A DNA stretch of 64,000 bases from Cristatella mucedo (taxonomy: Eukaryota; Bryozoa; Phylactolaemata; Cristatellidae): positions 14,419,501-14,483,500 of the forward strand of contig WPIO01000003.1 of assembly GCA_009760855.2 (NCBI GenBank). Direction: 5' to 3'. A model generated the notes under the pieces. That model saw nothing but the letters and a program-made list of their open reading frames with translations. It made no database searches and was not told the DNA's origin. Numbering within the stretch: position 1 is the stretch's first letter; every line of letters begins with the position of its first letter. Shown here piece after piece: positions 61,686 to 64,000 of the stretch. The translations under genes and the position numbers were made by a program.

Positions 61686-62518
61686 GCCAGCCAAAAAGAT
61701 CTTCACACCCTTCGTTTCAGACAGGTAGCTAGATAGAACCATATAAATCGCGAAAGCTAACACTGAGAAACACAAAACAAACAAACATAAAACTTAGCTC
61801 AAACATGTTCCTCGGACTCGACTTGAATCTCTCACGAACCAACGGATGAACTTACGCGTGAATTACTCTAGACATCGGAAACTGCGGCCCCTGGCAATAT
61901 TGTAGTCCTTACCGAGAGCTGGGCTGTAAGTCTCTGGTTCGTGCTCCTTAGACTCGGAGTTATTGTGAATCTCCACTAGTTTCAGCGTTCGCTAATTTTA
62001 TTCCCGGAGACTACAGTTGGCATTTATTTTCTTTCCAGCATCAAGGAATATTTTCGGGGTCTCAGAGCTAATCAAATCAAGCTGATATCCAAGCCACTTT
62101 CTCACAGTACACACAGTTAGACCCTGCTTCGACATTCTTTACTGTCAAAGGTTGCTGTAGCAGTACTGGGAAAAATAGTTACGTAAATGTTAAAGCTGTT
62201 GTGGTGGCAACTCCAAAAAGTATGACTAGAAGAGCTAAACGTCTTGCCATGCACGATAGTTAACGGACCAGACACCACTACCTGCAGCTGTCATCAGACT
62301 TGTCGATAGCAATGTTGAAGCCTTTATTCTTGTACAGTGAAGAGTGAGTTGTACTTATGCTCCAGAATGGCTGGCTCACCATGTGCAACAAAATGATCGC
62401 CGGAATAATGTGTGCCTCCGATAAGGTATTCAGCCACTGCGAACAATAAAAATTTAATTAGTTGCCTCTACGACTACCGTTAATACGATGTCGGCATCGT
62501 TTACTTACTGCTGGGTAC
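61686..62518. other. Unannotated
   Basis: No gene or shared repeat recognised. Confidence 0.35.
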
Positions 62519-62993
62519 GGACATTTCCCCCAGGACGTTTCCCGCCGGACATTTCCTCACTGGAGTAGGACTATATGGCTTAGGGTTTGGTGATTAGGGT
62601 TTATTCTTTAGGGATTTAGAGTTTAGTGTTGTAGGGGTTTGGGTTTAGAGCGGGCTGCGCCTCCACTGCCTAAATCCACCCTCGCTCGTATTCTGATCTT
62701 TAATTAGTGTTTATTAGGGTTATACTCAGTACACCTCTGAGGCTTCGTGCTTATTTACATGAACCCGCTGCACGCGGTAGCGTGCGCCCGCTTTGACGGG
62801 TACGAAAACGTGCCTGGCGGCGTCGAGCGGGACCGAACTTCCTCGGGACCGAACTATATAGTTTCCCGACGCTGCAGCCGCCACTGCAGTCGCAGCCGCC
62901 TCCACCGCTCCATTAGAAACTATCCTTCCAATCCATCCATCCTTCCAATTATACTGAGTTGATTTTATTTCAATTTAGCGTGAACTTCATTTG

Positions 62994-63024
<31 letters not shown>

Positions 63025-63160
63025 CTGCATTCTTAGTTATATATTAATCAAAATATGGGGAATCGTCCTTCGGGGGGGGTACGAAATGTCGGGGGGGGGG
63101 AATGTCCTAGGGTCCACCAGGGGGGAATGTCGGAGGGGGGACGTCCAGGGGGAAATGTTC
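62519..63160. mobile_element. Candidate non-autonomous element with inverted termini (MITE-like)
   Basis: Left terminus 62519-62556 (ggacatttcccccaggacgt, then ttcccgccggacatttcc) is mirrored by the complement of 63122-63160 (gaacatttccccctggacgt, then cccccctccgacattcccc), about 30 matches over 38. The interior holds TTAGGG/TTTAGGG-like sequence (62578-62649), a GC-rich part and a TA run (62997-63024). No transposase and no clear target duplication are seen. Confidence 0.45.
62578..62649. repeat. Degenerate telomere-like (TTAGGG/TTTAGGG) sequence
   Basis: gcttagggtttggtgattag, ggtttattctttagggattt, agagtttagtg and gtaggggtttgggtttagag contain repeated TTAGGG- and GGGTTT-like words with irregular spacing. 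Confidence 0.5.
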
Positions 63161-63529
63161 CACAACCAACACTACAGTGCTTCACAGATATTTTTGAGAG
63201 AAGAGTATTGTTTTTGTTACCGTGTCTTTTTCAAAAGAATTTCAACACACGACACACGAACAGAAGCAGAAAACATTTCCTTTTCCACGTAACGAAATAT
63301 ACAGATTTAAAGCTCGCACAACAATGCCTTCTTTGAAGAATGACTAATAATTTTATTCATGCGGATCTGTGATTACAATGCCTTGGCCAAAAAGGGATTG
63401 TAAAGATAGCTATCTAATTTCAGACTCATCCAATTTGCATTATACTCAAGCAAGAACTGCAGAATTGCGTTAAAAAGATTGTGAAACTTCTTTCTAGTTA
63501 CTTCTCATTTATGGAAAATAGGCATACAA
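63161..63529. other. Unannotated
   Basis: No feature recognised. Confidence 0.35.
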
Positions 63530-63668
63530 TCTTATTGGTCCAACGGTTAAGGTGCTCGCCCTGACCAAGGTCTGGCTGAGGTCGTGGGCTCGAGCCCCGA
63601 GGCTAATTGTGAAGTGCCTGAATAGAGATTAAGTTCTCTTGGGGCATTATGCAAATGAATGATTATAT
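63530..63668 (+). mobile_element. SINE-B copy with intact hairpin tail
   Basis: A tRNA-like head (attggtccaacggttaaggt, gctcgccctgaccaaggtct), B box gggctcgagcccc, then aagtgcctgaatagagatta and agttctcttggggcatta, a hairpin homologous to the LINE-A end, and an ATT-type tail. Confidence 0.75.
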
Positions 63669-64000
63669 TCTGGTCTTGCTGAGTATTGTGACATTGAATC
63701 AATCTCTAAGCAGACATTTGGGCACTCCTAAAACGAATTGACCCGGTTAAGCTTAAAACACGTCAATTAGCCATACTATTTCAGTGATCTCGAAATCGAT
63801 GCAAGACGATATCATAATCCACAAGTGGATTGTATGTACTCTTAGAGCATTTAAGTTTACGTCTTAGGTATAGCCTTAAAGCACTGTGGTACAGCATTAA
63901 TTTAAGCAGCTGTTTCTCTGTGCACTGGAAACTAGGGAAGTGAACAAAACACTGCAAGTTTACTCGATGCTTAGGGTAGTAACTCGGGCGAGCCAGATCT
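63669..64000. other. Unannotated window end
   Basis: No feature recognised. Confidence 0.35.

Noticed and set aside
61460-61785. Met-Tyr-Val-Cys and Tyr-Ile-His-Thr repeat proteins
   Set aside because: Artefacts of the ATGT tetranucleotide repeat.

Overview
This is genomic DNA from an animal, most likely a marine invertebrate; the phylum cannot be fixed from the sequence. The evidence is a multi-exon gene with GT-AG introns of 0.3 to 8.2 kb that encodes immunoglobulin (Ig) and fibronectin type III (FN3) domains plus a transmembrane helix. Around and inside it lie many 5'-truncated LINEs, tRNA-derived SINEs, Tigger/pogo and hAT DNA transposon relics, and long microsatellites. Nothing bacterial is present.

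Layout. 1-26,590 has no confident host gene. It holds LINE, SINE, hAT and Tigger relics, a 215-bp GA tract and two CpG-rich stretches (about 900-2,500 and 19,000-20,050). 26,591-57,202, plus strand, is one cell-surface receptor or adhesion gene. I assembled ten coding exons: signal peptide and Ig1, Ig2, Ig3 (two exons), Ig4 (two exons), Ig5, FN3 (two exons), a six-cysteine membrane-proximal segment, and a transmembrane helix with the start of a cytoplasmic tail. Nine successive junctions are phase 1. The last mapped exon exits in phase 2, so the gene is 3'-incomplete here. 57,203-64,000 holds more LINE/SINE copies, an ATGT microsatellite and a candidate inverted-repeat element.

Repeats. One dominant LINE family (called LINE-A here; RT motif YADD, C-terminal WNSLP motif) ends in a hairpin and an (ATT)n tail and is present as more than 20 truncated copies on both strands. 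Two tRNA-headed SINE families occur. SINE-A has an internal TATCGCCAC...GTGGCGATA inverted repeat. SINE-B has a tail resembling the LINE-A hairpin, which suggests it uses the LINE machinery. Nested insertions with recognisable target duplications, and one 5'-inverted LINE of the twin-priming type, can be read directly.

Most unusual spots: a compound minisatellite/cruciform locus at 36,320-37,013 inside the 8-kb intron; a probable GC-AG intron at the end of exon 9, whose read-through would give a secreted isoform; and a restriction-like-endonuclease retroelement relic at 33,716-34,000.
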